DNA of 64,000 nucleotides. It comes from Sphaerisporangium siamense. Lineage in GTDB: Bacteria; Actinomycetota; Actinomycetes; Streptosporangiales; Streptosporangiaceae. The notes under the pieces were generated by a model that did no database searches, had not been told where the DNA came from, and worked only from the letters and a program-made list of their open reading frames with translations. Location: positions 8,423,128 to 8,487,127 of the forward strand of contig NZ_JACHND010000001.1 of assembly GCF_014205275.1 (NCBI RefSeq), in the 5' to 3' direction. Shown piece by piece: positions 38,652 through 48,636 of the stretch (position 1 is its first letter; each line of letters starts with the position of its first letter). Both the position numbers and the translations under genes were made by a program.

Positions 38652-38682
38652 CCACCGGGCTCGCCTGACGCTCGCCCGGTGG
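38652..38682 (-). other. rpsD-rpoA intercistronic hairpin
   Basis: CCACCGGGC (38652-38660) pairs with GCCCGGTGG (38674-38682) around a 13-base loop, 16 bases past the rpsD stop. It is another GC stem without a U-run in this operon. Confidence 0.6.
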
Positions 38683-38697
38683 ATGGGTCTCGAACTC

Positions 38698-39324
38698 TTA
38701 CTTGGAGTAGAGCTCGACGATCAGCTGCTCCTGGACCTGCGTGTCGATCTGCTGGCGGACCGGGAGCTGGTGCACCAGGACGCGCAGCTTGTCCGGCACG
38801 ATGCCGAGCCAGGCCGGGACGGTCCTGTCGCCGACGGTGGCGCGGGCCACCTCGTACGGCATGAGGTTGCGGGACTTCTCGCGCACCTCGATGATGTCGT
38901 GCTCCCGGACCCGGTAGGACGGGATGTCGACCTTCTTGCCGTTCACCAGGATGTGGCCGTGGCGCACCTGCTGGCGCGCGGCGTCGCGCGAGACGGCGAG
39001 GCCGGCCCGGAACACGACGTTGTCCAGGCGGCTCTCCAGGATCTGGAGGAGGTTCTCACCGGTCTTGCCGGACTTGCGGTTGGCTTCCTCGTAGTAGTTG
39101 CGGAACTGCTTCTCGAGGATGCCGTAGATGCGGCGGGTCTTCTGCTTCTCCCGGAGCTGGAGCTGGTACTCCGACTCCTTGGGACGGCCGCGGCCGTGCT
39201 CACCCGGCGGGTAAGGACGGATCTCGATGGGGCACTTGGGGGACTCACACTTGGCGCCCTTGAGGAAGAGCTTGGTCTTCTCACGGCGGCAGAGCTTGCA
39301 GTCCGCTCCGGTGTAACGAGCCAT
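38698..39324 (-). CDS. rpsD: 30S ribosomal protein S4, zinc type
   Basis: A 208-residue primary 16S rRNA binder. It starts [20 protein letters not shown] and has the four cysteines of the C+ (zinc-binding) form, in CKLC and CESPKC. The S4 RNA-binding domain follows ([35 protein letters not shown]). The start at 39324 excludes an upstream in-frame region without family similarity. It lies between rpsK and rpoA. Confidence 0.97.
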   Translation of the reverse strand: MARYTGADCKLCRREKTKLFLKGAKCESPKCPIEIRPYPPGEHGRGRPKESEYQLQLREKQKTRRIYGILEKQFRNYYEEANRKSGKTGENLLQILESRLDNVVFRAGLAVSRDAARQQVRHGHILVNGKKVDIPSYRVREHDIIEVREKSRNLMPYEVARATVGDRTVPAWLGIVPDKLRVLVHQLPVRQQIDTQVQEQLIVELYSK

Positions 39325-39344
39325 TTCTCTGTCTCTCCTGGGCC

Positions 39345-39749
39345 TCAGACGCGGCGGCGCTTGGGCGGACGGCAACCGTTGTGGGGAACCGGGGTCACAT
39401 CCTGGATGGAACCCACCTCCAGGCCGGTGGCCTGGAGGGACCGGATGGCGGTCTCACGACCGGACCCGGGGCCCTTCACGAAGACGTCGACCTTGCGCAT
39501 GCCGTGCTCCATGGCGCGGCGGGCGGCGTTCTCGGCGGCCATCTGCGCGGCGAACGGGGTGGACTTGCGGGAGCCCTTGAACCCGACGTGGCCGGCGCTC
39601 GCCCAGGAGATCACGTTCCCGCTGGGGTCGGTGATCGAGACGATCGTGTTGTTGAACGTGCTCTTGATGTGGGCGTGCCCGTGAGCGACGTTCTTCTTCT
39701 CCTTGCGGCGCACCTTCTTCGGTGCGCCTTGGCGGCTCTTCGGCGGCAT
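39345..39749 (-). CDS. rpsK: 30S ribosomal protein S11
   Basis: A 134-residue S11 forming part of the platform near the E site. Conserved segments are [40 protein letters not shown] and the C-terminal [17 protein letters not shown]. It lies between rpsM and rpsD, 20 bases before the latter. Confidence 0.97.
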   Translation of the reverse strand: MPPKSRQGAPKKVRRKEKKNVAHGHAHIKSTFNNTIVSITDPSGNVISWASAGHVGFKGSRKSTPFAAQMAAENAARRAMEHGMRKVDVFVKGPGSGRETAIRSLQATGLEVGSIQDVTPVPHNGCRPPKRRRV

Positions 39750-39839
39750 GTAGCGCTATCTCCTGAGGTGGTCGGTCCTGCTGCGTGTGCGGGGGCGCGA
39801 GGCGGGCCGCCGGGCCCTGTCGCGCGCCACCGGCGAGGA

Positions 39840-40220
39840 CTACTTCTTGCCGGGCTTCTTCTTGCCGGCCACGGTCTTCTTCTTGCCCTTGCGGGTGCGC
39901 GCGTTGGTCTGCGTGCGCTGACCGTGCACGGGAAGGCCGCGGCGGTGACGGATGCCCTGGTAGCACCCGATCTCGATCTTGCGTCGGATGTCGGCCTGGA
40001 CCTCGCGGCGCAGGTCACCCTCGATCTTGAAGGTGGCCTCGATGTAGTCACGCAGCGGCACCAGCTCGGTGTCGCTCAGCTGGTGGACGCGAAGGTCCCC
40101 GCTGATGCCCGTGGCCTGCAGCACTTCCTGAGCGCGGCTGCGGCCGATTCCGTAGATGTAGGTGAGAGCGATCTCCAGCCGCTTGTCGCGGGGGAGGTCG
40201 ACGCCAACCAGGCGAGCCAT
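39840..40220 (-). CDS. rpsM: 30S ribosomal protein S13
   Basis: A 126-residue S13 of the small-subunit head, contacting the P-site tRNA and L5. It begins [20 protein letters not shown] and carries [20 protein letters not shown] plus a lysine-rich tail. An in-frame extension to 40277 has no similarity and is excluded. A 198-bp spacer rich in GC hairpins separates it from rpmJ. Confidence 0.97.
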   Translation of the reverse strand: MARLVGVDLPRDKRLEIALTYIYGIGRSRAQEVLQATGISGDLRVHQLSDTELVPLRDYIEATFKIEGDLRREVQADIRRKIEIGCYQGIRHRRGLPVHGQRTQTNARTRKGKKKTVAGKKKPGKK

Positions 40221-40418
40221 GGTCGGGCATTCTCCTTCGATGTGGCGGAGGTCTTGCGCCTCACTACCCCTCCCCATGCCCGGGGTGAGGGCCCCGGCCT
40301 CCGACCGGGGGTCTCCCGCGTGGTTCGGCGTGCGCCGCCTGCGCGGGTGTGATGCGCTACTGCGAGGTGTTCACTTGTTCCTACCCGGCCACGCCCCTGA
40401 GGCGTCGCCCGGGCGCGA

Positions 40419-40532
40419 TCAGCCCTGGCGCTGCTTGTGGCGCAGGTTGTCGCAGATCACCATGACGCGACCGTGCCGGCGGATCACCTTGCACTTGTCG
40501 CAGATCTTCTTGACGCTCGGCTTGACCTTCAT
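40419..40532 (-). CDS. rpmJ: 50S ribosomal protein L36, zinc type
   Basis: A 37-residue protein, [19 protein letters not shown] onward, with the zinc ligands CDKC, a third Cys in VMVICDN and the His of LRHKQRQG. It is the C+ form. The longer open frame upstream is not coding. The protein lies between infA and rpsM, its usual place. Confidence 0.96.
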   Translation of the reverse strand: MKVKPSVKKICDKCKVIRRHGRVMVICDNLRHKQRQG

Positions 40533-40635
40533 AGTCCTTGTCGTTTCCTCAGACGGCCCGCCCGCCGACGCCGCAGAGTCGCCCGCCGCGCCTGCGCGCG
40601 AGCGGCCGGCCTCTTCCACGCCACCCGGGAAGGGC

Positions 40636-40857
40636 TTACTTGTATCGGTAGACGATCCGCCCACGACTGAGGTCGTAGGGGCTCAGTTCCACGACGACCC
40701 GGTCGTCGGGGAGAATCCGGATGTAGTGCATCCGCATTCGTCCGCTGATGTGGGCCAGGACCTTATGGCCGTTGTCGAGCTGCACCCGGAACATCGCGTT
40801 GGGCAGCGACTCGACCACAGTGCCCTCGATCTCGATGGCGCCGTCCTTCTTGGCCAT
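40636..40857 (-). CDS. infA: translation initiation factor IF-1
   Basis: A 73-residue OB-fold protein that occupies the A site during initiation. Nearly every residue is conserved: [60 protein letters not shown]. It is the first gene of the infA-rpmJ-rpsM-rpsK-rpsD-rpoA-rplQ-truA run, preceded by a 579-bp gap that must contain its promoter. Confidence 0.98.
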   Translation of the reverse strand: MAKKDGAIEIEGTVVESLPNAMFRVQLDNGHKVLAHISGRMRMHYIRILPDDRVVVELSPYDLSRGRIVYRYK

Positions 40858-41105
40858 GTCCCTCGCGTTTCACTGATCGGTCGTCTGAGGTTTCGGCACA
40901 CTACGCAGCCGCGACCGCGAGCGCGTCAGAGAGCGGCGGCGAAGGCCGCCGGACGCGCAATGGTCATAGTGAGCCGACAAAGGAGTGTACGACAACCGGC
41001 GAGGAATTGCGAAACGCCTGGCTTCTGTCCGGACACAACCGACCACCACTCTACCTCAGACAGCCCCGCCGACGGGATGGCCGACGTGCGGGTCTTCGCA
41101 CGTGG

Positions 41106-41157
41106 ACGCGCCCACCCGGCCGCCGGTACCGCCGATACCCGGCCTGGGTGGGCGCGT
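41106..41157. other. long GC hairpin upstream of infA
   Basis: A perfect 12-bp outer stem (41106-41117 with 41146-41157, ACGCGCCCACCC type) continues after one bulged base into GGCCG/CGGCC (41118-41122 with 41140-41144), with a 17-base loop. It could be a second terminator or a structured leader element. Confidence 0.55.
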
Positions 41158-41345
41158 GCTCACGAGTGGACACGCCTGGGCCGTCGGCGGCGGCGATCAC
41201 ATGTCCTCCACGCGCGGACGGACGGTGACGGCGTACGTCTTCTCGCCGGTAACCCCCGTTGTCCGCTAAAGATCACTTACCCCCCGCCAAACCGGGAAAC
41301 TGCCGTGAGCGGTAAAGCCTGCGTCGAATCCCGTGAAACGAGAAC

Positions 41346-41373
41346 AGCGGGCGCTCCATACGGAGTGCCCGCT
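41346..41373 (-). terminator. candidate terminator after the DUF1707 gene
   Basis: AGCGGGCGCTCC (41346-41357) pairs with GGAGTGCCCGCT (41362-41373), one G-T pair, loop of 4. It lies about 63 bases past the DUF1707 stop. On the minus strand the sequence after it reads GTTCTCGTTTC, a weak U-rich tail. Confidence 0.65.
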
Positions 41374-41436
41374 CATTTCCCCTGCTTCGGGTCCCTCTCG
41401 GCCCTGGTCGCACCGGCCCGGGCCGCAGAAGCGGCC

Positions 41437-41856
41437 CTAGCTCTTGGACCCGTGGTTCTTGCCGCCGAAAAGGGTGCTGACCAGAAGGATCGCCCCCCAC
41501 GGGCCCGCCACCCACATGGGCCAGAAGTACCCGCCGAAGTCGCTCAGGGCCCAGATGACCGTGGTGACCGCCACGGCCATGGCCCAGCTCGCCCACGCCG
41601 CCCGAAGGCCCTTCTGGGCGTTGCCGGGCCGCTCCCGCTCGGCGGGCGGCGCGGCCGGGCGCGCGTTCAGGTCGATGTCGGGGAGGTCGGCGGTCAGCCT
41701 CTGGAGATCGCCGTAGGTCCTGCCCTGATAGACGAGCTCCAGGCGCTCCTGGAACTCCTCCATCGTGAGACGGCCCTGGGCGGCGTGCTCGCGGAGCGCC
41801 GCCGCCACCTTGTCCCTGTCGCCGTCCGACGCCCTCATGTCCGGTGTCGCCGCCAT
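41437..41856 (-). CDS. DUF1707 domain protein with two membrane helices
   Basis: A 139-residue protein. Residues 8-55 (MRASDGDRDKVAAALREHAA, GRLTMEEFQERLELVYQGRT) form the DUF1707 helical domain found in many actinobacterial membrane proteins. Two hydrophobic helices follow, near 87-105 and 110-130 (SWAMAVAVTTVIWALSDF, WPMWVAGPWGAILLVSTLFG). The ATG at 41856 is chosen because GAGGG lies 4 bases upstream and the conserved domain begins just after it. The gene follows map by 66 bases. Its role is unknown. Confidence 0.85.
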   Translation of the reverse strand: MAATPDMRASDGDRDKVAAALREHAAQGRLTMEEFQERLELVYQGRTYGDLQRLTADLPDIDLNARPAAPPAERERPGNAQKGLRAAWASWAMAVAVTTVIWALSDFGGYFWPMWVAGPWGAILLVSTLFGGKNHGSKS

Positions 41857-41922
41857 CGATCCCTCAACTCCCGCGCTGACGTCCGCCGAGGGGACGGCCG
41901 GCCCGCGACGGGTCAAGCGGGC

Positions 41923-42765
41923 TCAACGTCCCGGCCCGGCACCGGTGTCGGTCTTCCCTCCCAGCAGTTCGCTGAGCCGTGCCTTCCCCCCGTCCAGGGC
42001 GGTAAGCACCCAAGGACCATTATCGGTGACCGCGACGCTGTGTTCGAAGTGCGCCGAGGGCTTTCCGTCGATCGTGACGACCGTCCAGTCGTCGTCCAGC
42101 ACGCGGGTGCGGTCGGTGCCGGCGTTCACCATCGGCTCGATCGCGAAGCACATGCCCGGCTCGAACCGGGGGCCCTTGCCGGGCCTGCCGTGGTTGGCGA
42201 CCCACGGCTCCATGTGCATCTCGGTGCCGATGCCGTGCCCGCCGTACTCCTGAGGGATGCCGTAGCGGCCCTGAGAGCGAACGTAACGCTCGACCTCGTA
42301 CCCGATGTCGGACAGGTGCCTGCCGACGGTCAGGGCCGCGATACCGCGCCACATGGCCTCTTCCGTGACCCGCATCAGCTCGGTCAGCGCGGGGTCCACC
42401 TCGCCCACGCCGACGGTGATCGCCGAGTCGCCGTGCCACCCGTCGAGGATGGCCCCGCAGTCGATGGAGATGATGTCGCCCTCGCGCAGTGCGCGCCGCG
42501 CGGTCGGGATGCCGTGCACGACCTCGTCGTTGACCGACGCGCAGATCGTGGCGGGAAAGCCCTGGTACCCCTTGAAGGACGGGATCGCGCCCTCGTCGCG
42601 GATGGCCTTCTCGGCGATCGCGTCCAGGTCGAGCGGCGTGACGCCCGGGCGCACGGACTCGCGCAGCGACTGGAGCGTCCGGCCGACGACCAGGCCGGCG
42701 GCCCGCATCTTGTCGACCTGCTCCGGCGTCTTGACCTGGATTCCGTGCTTGTTCTTCTTGAACAC
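41923..42765 (-). CDS. map: type I methionine aminopeptidase
   Basis: Removes the initiator methionine from nascent proteins. The protein has 280 residues with the pita-bread fold ligands in DCGAILDGWHGDSAI (two Asp), GGHGIGTEMHMEP (His), CFAIEPMV (Glu) and SAHFEHSVAV (Glu). A tail of about 25 residues after WVLTALDGG is Gly-rich. The start is a GTG preceded by a GGGGGTG purine tract. It follows adk after 153 bases, so the secY-adk-map order is kept. Confidence 0.96.
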   Translation of the reverse strand: MFKKNKHGIQVKTPEQVDKMRAAGLVVGRTLQSLRESVRPGVTPLDLDAIAEKAIRDEGAIPSFKGYQGFPATICASVNDEVVHGIPTARRALREGDIISIDCGAILDGWHGDSAITVGVGEVDPALTELMRVTEEAMWRGIAALTVGRHLSDIGYEVERYVRSQGRYGIPQEYGGHGIGTEMHMEPWVANHGRPGKGPRFEPGMCFAIEPMVNAGTDRTRVLDDDWTVVTIDGKPSAHFEHSVAVTDNGPWVLTALDGGKARLSELLGGKTDTGAGPGR

Positions 42766-42837
42766 TTACTGGCACCCCCTGGGGTGAATCAACGGACGGC
42801 GCGGCAGCCCGATTCCCCCGATTGTCCCCCAACACGC

Positions 42838-42878
42838 CGAACGCCACCCCTGGAGAATGACCCCAGAAGTGGCGTTCG
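42838..42878 (-). terminator. hairpin between adk and map
   Basis: CGAACGCCAC (42838-42847) and GTGGCGTTCG (42869-42878) form a perfect 10-bp stem; CTGG/CCAG within the loop can extend it. The U-run is poor. It may reduce read-through from adk into map. Confidence 0.6.
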
Positions 42879-42918
42879 CGGAAATCGCGGGATTCGGGGA
42901 GCTACGACCCTTGATGCG

Positions 42919-43572
42919 TCATTCGGCGAAGCGGCGCAGCTCCGCCATCGCCCGCTGCGTGATCTCCTCGACCGGGCCGGTGGCGTCCACGCCGCGGAGG
43001 ATGCCCTCGTCGGCGTAGAACCTGATCAGCGGAGCCGTCTGGTCCTGGTAGACCTCCAACCGGTGGCGGATGGTCTCCTCACGGTCGTCGTCGCGCTGGA
43101 ACAGATCTCCGCCGCACGCGTCGCAGACCCCCTCGGTGGCGGGAGGGTCGAACACGACGTGCCACACCTTGCCGCAGGAGCGGCAGGTGCGGCGCCCGGC
43201 GAGGCGCCGCACGACCTCTTCGTCGTCGACGACCAACTCCAGGACGAGATCGAGCGAGGTGCCGAACTCGGCCAGCATCTTGTTGAGGATCTGGGCCTGC
43301 GGCACGTTGCGGGGGAAGCCGTCCAGCAGGAAACCCTCCTGCGCGTCCGGCTCCGAGAGGCGGTCGCGGACCATGGCGATGGTGACCTCGTCGGGCACGA
43401 GATCGCCGCGGTCCATGTATTCCTTGGCAAGCTTGCCGAGTTCCGTGCCGCCCGACACGTTGGCACGGAAGATGTCCCCTGTCGAGATCTTCGGGATGGA
43501 CAGGTTCGATGCGATGAACTGGGCCTGCGTCCCCTTACCCGCTCCGGGGGGCCCGACCAGGACGACGCGCAC
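42919..43572 (-). CDS. adk: adenylate kinase
   Basis: Converts AMP and ATP to two ADP. The protein has 217 residues with the P-loop [11 protein letters not shown], the AMP site [12 protein letters not shown], and a zinc-type LID carrying four cysteines (CRSC and CDAC). The GTG start overlaps the secY stop codon by one base (TAGTG). It lies in the secY-adk-map order that is common in bacteria. Confidence 0.97.
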   Translation of the reverse strand: MRVVLVGPPGAGKGTQAQFIASNLSIPKISTGDIFRANVSGGTELGKLAKEYMDRGDLVPDEVTIAMVRDRLSEPDAQEGFLLDGFPRNVPQAQILNKMLAEFGTSLDLVLELVVDDEEVVRRLAGRRTCRSCGKVWHVVFDPPATEGVCDACGGDLFQRDDDREETIRHRLEVYQDQTAPLIRFYADEGILRGVDATGPVEEITQRAMAELRRFAE

Positions 43573-44879
43573 TACTTGAGGAAGCCCTCGTAGTTCCGCT
43601 GCTGTAGCTGGCTCTCGATCTGCTTCACGGTGTCCAGCCCAACACCAACCATGATCAGAATGCTCGTGCCTCCGAACGGGAAGTTCTGGCTCGCCCCTGC
43701 CACCGCCAGCGCGATGATCGGCACCATGGAGATCAGGCCCAGATACAACGAACCGGGAGCGGTCAGCCGCGTGAGCACGTAGTTGAGGTACTCAGCGGTC
43801 GGCCGTCCCGGGCGGATGCCCGGGATGAAACCACCGTACTTCTTCATGTTGTCCGCCACTTCAACGGGGTTGAAGGTAATGGACACGTAGAAGTAGGTGA
43901 AGAAGATGATCAACAGGAAGAACGTGAGCATGTAGACCGGGTGGTCACCGCGGACGAAGTTCTGCGCGAGCCACTGGACGACGACGTTCGGCTCCGCACT
44001 GTTGCCGAACAGCGACACCACGAGCTGCGGGAGGTAGAGCAGCGAGGAGGCGAAGATGACCGGGATGATGCCGGCCTGGTTCACCTTGAGCGGGATGTAG
44101 GTCGAGGTGCCGCCGTACATGCGGCGGCCCACCATGCGCTTGGCGTACTGCACCGGGATGCGACGCTGGGCCTGCTCGACGAACACGACCGCCGCGATCA
44201 TGAACACACCGACCACCATCACCACGGCGAAGGTGAAGGCGTTCTGACGGAAGATGTTCATGAGCTCGGACGGGAAGACGGCGATGACCTGCGTGAAGAT
44301 CAGGATGGACATGCCGTTGCCGACCCCGCGGTCGGTGATGAGCTCGCCCAGCCACATGATCACGGAGGTGCCCGCGGTCATGACGACCACCATCGTGATG
44401 ATGGTGAACACGTCATTGTTGATCAAAATGGGCTGACGGCAGTTCGGGAAGAGCTGCCCGGTGCGCGCCAGCGCGACGAAGGCGGTCGACTGCAGGACCG
44501 CGAGGCCGATGGTGAGATAACGCGTGTACTGCGTGATCTTGGCGGTGCCCGCCTGGCCTTCCTTCTTGAGCGCCTCTAGCCGTGGAATGACCACGGTGAG
44601 CAGCTGGAGGATGATGCTCGCGGTGATGTAAGGCATGATGCCGAGTGCGAACACCGATAGCTTCAGCAGCGCACCGCCACTGAAAAGCTGCACCATGCCA
44701 TAGATGTTGGCGGCGTCTCCGGCCTGCGCCTCTTTCAGACACTGCTGGACGTTGACCGTGTTGACGCCTGGGGTCGGCAGCACCGAACCCAGCCGGAACA
44801 ACACGATGATTCCCAGCGTGAAGAGCAGCTTATTGCGCAGGTCGGGCGTACGGAACGCCCGGCTAATCGCGGTCAGCAC
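43572..44879 (-). CDS. secY: preprotein translocase subunit SecY
   Basis: A 435-residue channel subunit of the SecYEG translocon with ten predicted membrane helices. Characteristic segments are [20 protein letters not shown] in helix 1, [20 protein letters not shown] with the plug region, and the cytoplasmic loop [20 protein letters not shown]. It is in the spc operon position after rplO, with a 169-bp gap containing a hairpin at 45001-45032. Confidence 0.98.
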   Translation of the reverse strand: MLTAISRAFRTPDLRNKLLFTLGIIVLFRLGSVLPTPGVNTVNVQQCLKEAQAGDAANIYGMVQLFSGGALLKLSVFALGIMPYITASIILQLLTVVIPRLEALKKEGQAGTAKITQYTRYLTIGLAVLQSTAFVALARTGQLFPNCRQPILINNDVFTIITMVVVMTAGTSVIMWLGELITDRGVGNGMSILIFTQVIAVFPSELMNIFRQNAFTFAVVMVVGVFMIAAVVFVEQAQRRIPVQYAKRMVGRRMYGGTSTYIPLKVNQAGIIPVIFASSLLYLPQLVVSLFGNSAEPNVVVQWLAQNFVRGDHPVYMLTFFLLIIFFTYFYVSITFNPVEVADNMKKYGGFIPGIRPGRPTAEYLNYVLTRLTAPGSLYLGLISMVPIIALAVAGASQNFPFGGTSILIMVGVGLDTVKQIESQLQQRNYEGFLK

Positions 44880-45000
44880 GGTCCCTCCTGCGCGCCTGTT
44901 AGGCGGTATCGGCCAGCGAAGGTCTGGAAGTGATCCATCGGCACATCTCTGATCAACGAGCCCTGGACACCGTTTGTCCAGCGCACTCTAACGCACTACG

Positions 45001-45032
45001 GGCGCGGCGGCTCTTCTCTGAGCCCCCGCGCC
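45001..45032 (-). other. hairpin between rplO and secY
   Basis: A 13-bp stem with one mismatch (45001-45013 with 45020-45032) and a 6-base loop lies 17 bases after the rplO stop. It is a candidate attenuator or processing site within the spc operon. Confidence 0.6.
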
Positions 45033-45048
45033 TCGTATTGCCTGCCTC

Positions 45049-45522
45049 CTACAGCTCGGTGACGGAGCCACCAGCTGCGGCGATCTTTTCCTTCGCGGAG
45101 GCGGAGAACGCATGCGCACGCACGTTCAACGCCACCGAGATCTCACCGGTTCCCAGGATCTTGACCGGCTGGTTCTTGCGGACCGCGCCACGCTCGACCA
45201 GCGTCTCGACGCTGACCTCGCCGCCCTCGGGGAAGAGCTCGCCGAGCCTGTCCAGGTTGACGACCTGATAGGTCGTCTTGAACAGGGCGTTGGAGAAGCC
45301 CTTCCGCTTGGGCAGGCGCCGCTGGAGCGGAACCTGGCCACCCTCGAAACCGAAGGGGACCGTCGTGCGGGACTTGGTGCCCTTGGTGCCACGACCGGCG
45401 GTCTTGCCCTTGGACGCCTCGCCGCGGCCCTTGCGGACCTTGGCCTTGTTGGCGCCGGGGGCCGGACGCAGGTGGTGGATGCGCAGCGGCGTGCCGCCAC
45501 CGGAGTTCTCAGCGTTAGCCAT
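45049..45522 (-). CDS. rplO: 50S ribosomal protein L15
   Basis: A 157-residue L15. The Gly-rich N-terminal tail is typical ([40 protein letters not shown]), followed by [18 protein letters not shown]. It lies 2 bases after the rpmD stop, so the two are likely coupled. Confidence 0.97.
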   Translation of the reverse strand: MANAENSGGGTPLRIHHLRPAPGANKAKVRKGRGEASKGKTAGRGTKGTKSRTTVPFGFEGGQVPLQRRLPKRKGFSNALFKTTYQVVNLDRLGELFPEGGEVSVETLVERGAVRKNQPVKILGTGEISVALNVRAHAFSASAKEKIAAAGGSVTEL

Positions 45523-45524
45523 GA

Positions 45525-45707
45525 CTAGTCGACCTCTTCCACCTCGACGAGGTGCGTCACCACGGAGACCATGCCCCGGATCTCCGGGCGGTCCTCCTTG
45601 ACGACGACGTCGCCGATTCGCTTCAGGCCCAGCGAGCGCAGAGAGTCACGCTGGTTCTGCTTGCCGCCGATCTTCGACCGGACCTGGGTGATCTTCAGAC
45701 GAGCCAT
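45525..45707 (-). CDS. rpmD: 50S ribosomal protein L30
   Basis: A 60-residue L30, [20 protein letters not shown] with [20 protein letters not shown] and an acidic end (VEVEEVD). The ATG at 45707 is close behind rpsE (2 bases between stop and start). A longer frame upstream is not coding. Confidence 0.97.
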   Translation of the reverse strand: MARLKITQVRSKIGGKQNQRDSLRSLGLKRIGDVVVKEDRPEIRGMVSVVTHLVEVEEVD

Positions 45708-45709
45708 CG

Positions 45710-46342
45710 CTAGCTCACCGCCTTCGCCGCGGCCGCGGCCTCGGCGATGCCCTCGGCGCGGGCCTTGAGCATGCGTACGGGCGCGACGTGCTCGATCGGG
45801 AGCCCACGGCGGGCGGCGATCTCCTCGGGCCTGCTGAGGCCCTTCAGAGCCGCCACGGTGGCGTGGACGATGTTGATCGGGTTGTCCGAGCCGAGCGACT
45901 TGGACAGCACGTCGTGGATCCCGGCGCACTCCAGGACGGCGCGCACCGGGCCGCCGGCGATGACACCGGTACCGGGCGAGGCCGGGCGCAGCAGGACGAC
46001 GCCGGCGGCGTCCTCACCCTGCACCGTGTGCGGGATGGTGCCCTGGATGCGCGGCACCTTGAAGAAGTGCTTCTTGGCCTCCTCGACGCCCTTGGCGATC
46101 GCCGCGGGCACCTCCTTGGCCTTGCCGTAGCCGACACCGACCAGGCCGTTGCCGTCGCCGACGACGACCAGGGCGGTGAAGCTGAAGCGCCGGCCGCCCT
46201 TGACGACCTTGGCGACACGGTTGATCTTCACAACGCGCTCGATGTACGAGACGCCCTTCTCGGCAGCACCACCGCGGCGATCGTCGCGACGGTCACGCCG
46301 CTCACCACCGCCGCCGGCGCCGCGACGCGGAGCTGCAGCCAT
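45710..46342 (-). CDS. rpsE: 30S ribosomal protein S5
   Basis: A 210-residue S5 of the decoding-site neck. The first 30 residues are Arg/Gly-rich; then [20 protein letters not shown] holds the loop where spectinomycin resistance mutations occur elsewhere, here unaltered, followed by [20 protein letters not shown]. The ATG at 46342 was chosen by the conserved start and the spacing to rplR. The longer frame to 46756 is an rplR shadow. Confidence 0.97.
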   Translation of the reverse strand: MAAAPRRGAGGGGERRDRRDDRRGGAAEKGVSYIERVVKINRVAKVVKGGRRFSFTALVVVGDGNGLVGVGYGKAKEVPAAIAKGVEEAKKHFFKVPRIQGTIPHTVQGEDAAGVVLLRPASPGTGVIAGGPVRAVLECAGIHDVLSKSLGSDNPINIVHATVAALKGLSRPEEIAARRGLPIEHVAPVRMLKARAEGIAEAAAAAKAVS

Positions 46343-46391
46343 CAGTGGTTCCTCTTTTCGTTGCTCTTGATTGCGATGCGGGCCGGAGACA

Positions 46392-46772
46392 TCAGAACTC
46401 CAGCCCGCCTTCACGGGCGCTGTCCGCCAGGGCCGCGATGCGGCCCGCGTAGCGGTTGCCACCGCGGTCGAACACGACGGCGGTGATCCCGGCGGCCTTG
46501 GCCCGCTGAGCGACGAGCTCGCCGACCTTCTTCGCCTTGTCGGTCTTGGTGCCCTCGGCCGTGCGGAGCGAGGCGTCCAAGGTGGAGGCGCTGGCCAGCG
46601 TGTGGCCGGCGACGTCGTCCACGATCTGCACGAAGATGTGGCGCGCGGAACGGTTGATGACCAGGCGCGGGCGGGTCGGCGAGCCGACGACCTTCTTGCG
46701 GACGCGGCGGTGACGGCGCGCGCGCGACAGGGCGCGGGCGGCCGTGTGCTTGGCAACCTTGGTGAAGGCCAT
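46392..46772 (-). CDS. rplR: 50S ribosomal protein L18
   Basis: A 126-residue 5S rRNA-binding protein. Conserved parts are [40 protein letters not shown] and the C-terminal [19 protein letters not shown]. It follows rplF by 2 bases and precedes rpsE by 49 bases. Confidence 0.97.
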   Translation of the reverse strand: MAFTKVAKHTAARALSRARRHRRVRKKVVGSPTRPRLVINRSARHIFVQIVDDVAGHTLASASTLDASLRTAEGTKTDKAKKVGELVAQRAKAAGITAVVFDRGGNRYAGRIAALADSAREGGLEF

Positions 46773-46774
46773 GA

Positions 46775-47317
46775 CTACTTACCAGCCTTTCCGACCTTGC
46801 GGCGGATGACTTCGCCCTGGTACCGCACACCCTTGCCCTTGTAGGGGTCGGGCTTGCGCAGCTTGCGGATGTTGGCGGCGACCTCGCCGACCTTCTGCTT
46901 GTCGATGCCGTCCACGTGGAACAGGGTCGGCCGCTCGACGCGGAAGGTGACGCCCTCGGGGGCGTCCACGATCACCGGGTGGCTGAAGCCCAGCGAGAAC
47001 TCCAGCTGCGTCGGGCCCTTGGCCTGGACGCGGTAACCGACGCCGACGATCTCCAGCGTCTTGCTGTACCCCTTGGTGACGCCGTCCACCATGTTCGAGA
47101 TCAGCGTGCGGGACAGCCCGTGCAGGGCGCGCACCTTGTTCTCGTCGTTGGGGCGGGTGACGGTGATGGTGCCGTCGTCGCCGCGCTCGACGTCGATCGG
47201 CTCCGCGACCTTGTGTGAAAGCGTGCCCTTCGGGCCCTTGACCGTGACATCCCGGCCGTCGATGGCGATGTCCACGCCACTCGGTACGGGGATGGGCAGC
47301 CGTCCGATTCGCGACAT
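46775..47317 (-). CDS. rplF: 50S ribosomal protein L6
   Basis: A 180-residue L6 with the two L6 repeats, [20 protein letters not shown] at the start and the C-terminal [20 protein letters not shown]. It sits near the factor-binding site of the 50S subunit. The ATG at 47317 is preferred over in-frame codons further upstream, which fall outside the conserved protein. Confidence 0.97.
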   Translation of the reverse strand: MSRIGRLPIPVPSGVDIAIDGRDVTVKGPKGTLSHKVAEPIDVERGDDGTITVTRPNDENKVRALHGLSRTLISNMVDGVTKGYSKTLEIVGVGYRVQAKGPTQLEFSLGFSHPVIVDAPEGVTFRVERPTLFHVDGIDKQKVGEVAANIRKLRKPDPYKGKGVRYQGEVIRRKVGKAGK

Positions 47318-47336
47318 GCTGTGATTCCTCCCCTCG

Positions 47337-47735
47337 TTACCAGACGTAGGCGAGGACTTCCCCGCCCACACCACGCTTGCCGGCCTGCTTGTCGGTCATG
47401 AGGCCCCCGGACGTCGAGATGATCGCGACGCCGAGACCGCCCAGGACCTTGGGCAGGTTGTCCTTCTTTGCATAGACCCGCAGGCCGGGCTTCGACACCC
47501 GGCGCAGGCCCGCGATTGACCGTTCACGCGTGGGCCCGAACTTGAGCTCCACCACGAGGTTCTTCCCGACCTTGGCGTCTTCGACGGTCCAGGCCTGGAT
47601 GTAGCCCTCCTGCTGGAGGATCTCGGCGATGTGCGCCTTGATCTTCGAGTACGGCATGCTCACGGTGTCGTGGTATGCCGAGTTCGCGTTACGCAGACGC
47701 GTCAGCATGTCTGCGATCGGGTCGGTCATCGTCAT
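47337..47735 (-). CDS. rpsH: 30S ribosomal protein S8
   Basis: A 132-residue 16S rRNA-binding protein that in E. coli also represses the spc operon. Conserved: [40 protein letters not shown], and the end [14 protein letters not shown]. The start MTMTDP at 47735 has GAGGAGGG upstream. A 137-bp spacer separates it from rpsN. Confidence 0.97.
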   Translation of the reverse strand: MTMTDPIADMLTRLRNANSAYHDTVSMPYSKIKAHIAEILQQEGYIQAWTVEDAKVGKNLVVELKFGPTRERSIAGLRRVSKPGLRVYAKKDNLPKVLGGLGVAIISTSGGLMTDKQAGKRGVGGEVLAYVW

Positions 47736-47872
47736 GGCCGGTGGCCCTCCTCACCGCGGTTTCCCGAGCGGGACCTACGGTGTGGTCGTGGGCGCCGGAA
47801 ACGGCGCCCGGTTGATATGACTTGGATGTACGGCCGGCAGGGCGCGGGCCTTCGTCGCGAGGGCCCGCAGGG

Positions 47873-48058
47873 CTACCAGCTCGACTTGGTGATGCCGGGC
47901 AGCTCGCCCCGGTGCGCCATCTCGCGGAAGCACACGCGGCACAGGCCGAACTTGCGGTAGACCGCACGCGGACGGCCGCAGCGCGAACAACGAGTGTACG
48001 CGCGGACGCCGAACTTCGGCTTACGCTCGGCCTTGGCGATCAGGGACTTCTTGGCCAT
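47873..48058 (-). CDS. rpsN: 30S ribosomal protein S14, zinc type (S14Z)
   Basis: A 61-residue short S14 with the zinc ligands CSRC and CRVC. It begins [20 protein letters not shown] and ends GITKSSW. It lies 2 bases after rplE. Actinobacteria often carry a second, zinc-free S14 elsewhere under Zur control; none is in this window. Confidence 0.96.
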   Translation of the reverse strand: MAKKSLIAKAERKPKFGVRAYTRCSRCGRPRAVYRKFGLCRVCFREMAHRGELPGITKSSW

Positions 48059-48060
48059 GC

Positions 48061-48636
48061 TCAGGCCTCCTTGAAGGGGAAGCCGAGGAGCTTCAGGAGC
48101 GCCCGGCCTTGTTCGTCGTTCGTAGCGGTGGTCACGACCGTGATGTCCATGCCCCGCTGGCGGTCGACCCTGTCGGGGTCCACCTCGTGGAACATGACCT
48201 GCTCGGTGAGGCCGAAGGTGTAGTTCCCGTTGCCGTCGAACTGCTTGGGCGAGAGGCCGCGGAAGTCGCGGATGCGCGGCAGCGCGAGGGACAGCAGCCT
48301 GTCGAGGAACTCCCACATGCGGTCGCCGCGCAGCGTGACGTGCGCGCCGATGGGCATGCCCTCACGCAGCTTGAACTGCGCGATCGACTTGCGCGCGTGG
48401 GCGACCGCCGGCTTCTGGCCGGTGATGGCGGTGAGGTCGCGCACCGCGCCCTCGATGAGCTTGGAGTCGCGGGCCGCCTCGCCGACGCCCATGTTCACCT
48501 TGATCTTGGTGAGCTTGGGGATCTGCATGACGTTCGCGATGCCGAACTGCTCGCGCAGCTTGCCCGCGATCTCCTCCTGGTAGCGGAGCTTGAGGCGCGG
48601 CGCGGGGCGCTCGGTCTCGGTAGTGGTGGCGGTCAT
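48061..48636 (-). CDS. rplE: 50S ribosomal protein L5
   Basis: A 191-residue 5S rRNA- and P-tRNA-contacting protein. Conserved segments: [60 protein letters not shown] and [20 protein letters not shown]. The first 15 residues are a short extension. Its ATG overlaps the rplX stop by one base. Confidence 0.97.
   Translation of the reverse strand: MTATTTETERPAPRLKLRYQEEIAGKLREQFGIANVMQIPKLTKIKVNMGVGEAARDSKLIEGAVRDLTAITGQKPAVAHARKSIAQFKLREGMPIGAHVTLRGDRMWEFLDRLLSLALPRIRDFRGLSPKQFDGNGNYTFGLTEQVMFHEVDPDRVDRQRGMDITVVTTATNDEQGRALLKLLGFPFKEA

Larger units (their letters stand above)
40858..41436. other. infA upstream / DUF1707 downstream region
   Basis: These 579 bp contain no supported gene. Present are a candidate terminator at 41346-41373 for the map-DUF1707 side, a large hairpin at 41106-41157, and AT-richer sequence near 40960-41050 that includes a TACACT-like -10 on the minus strand, a weak candidate for the infA promoter. 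Confidence 0.5.

Noticed and set aside
40162..43593. 1143-residue plus-strand open frame spanning infA to adk
   Set aside because: It runs antisense over rpsM, rpmJ, infA, DUF1707, map and adk and through intergenic hairpins; all six are clearly real on the other strand.
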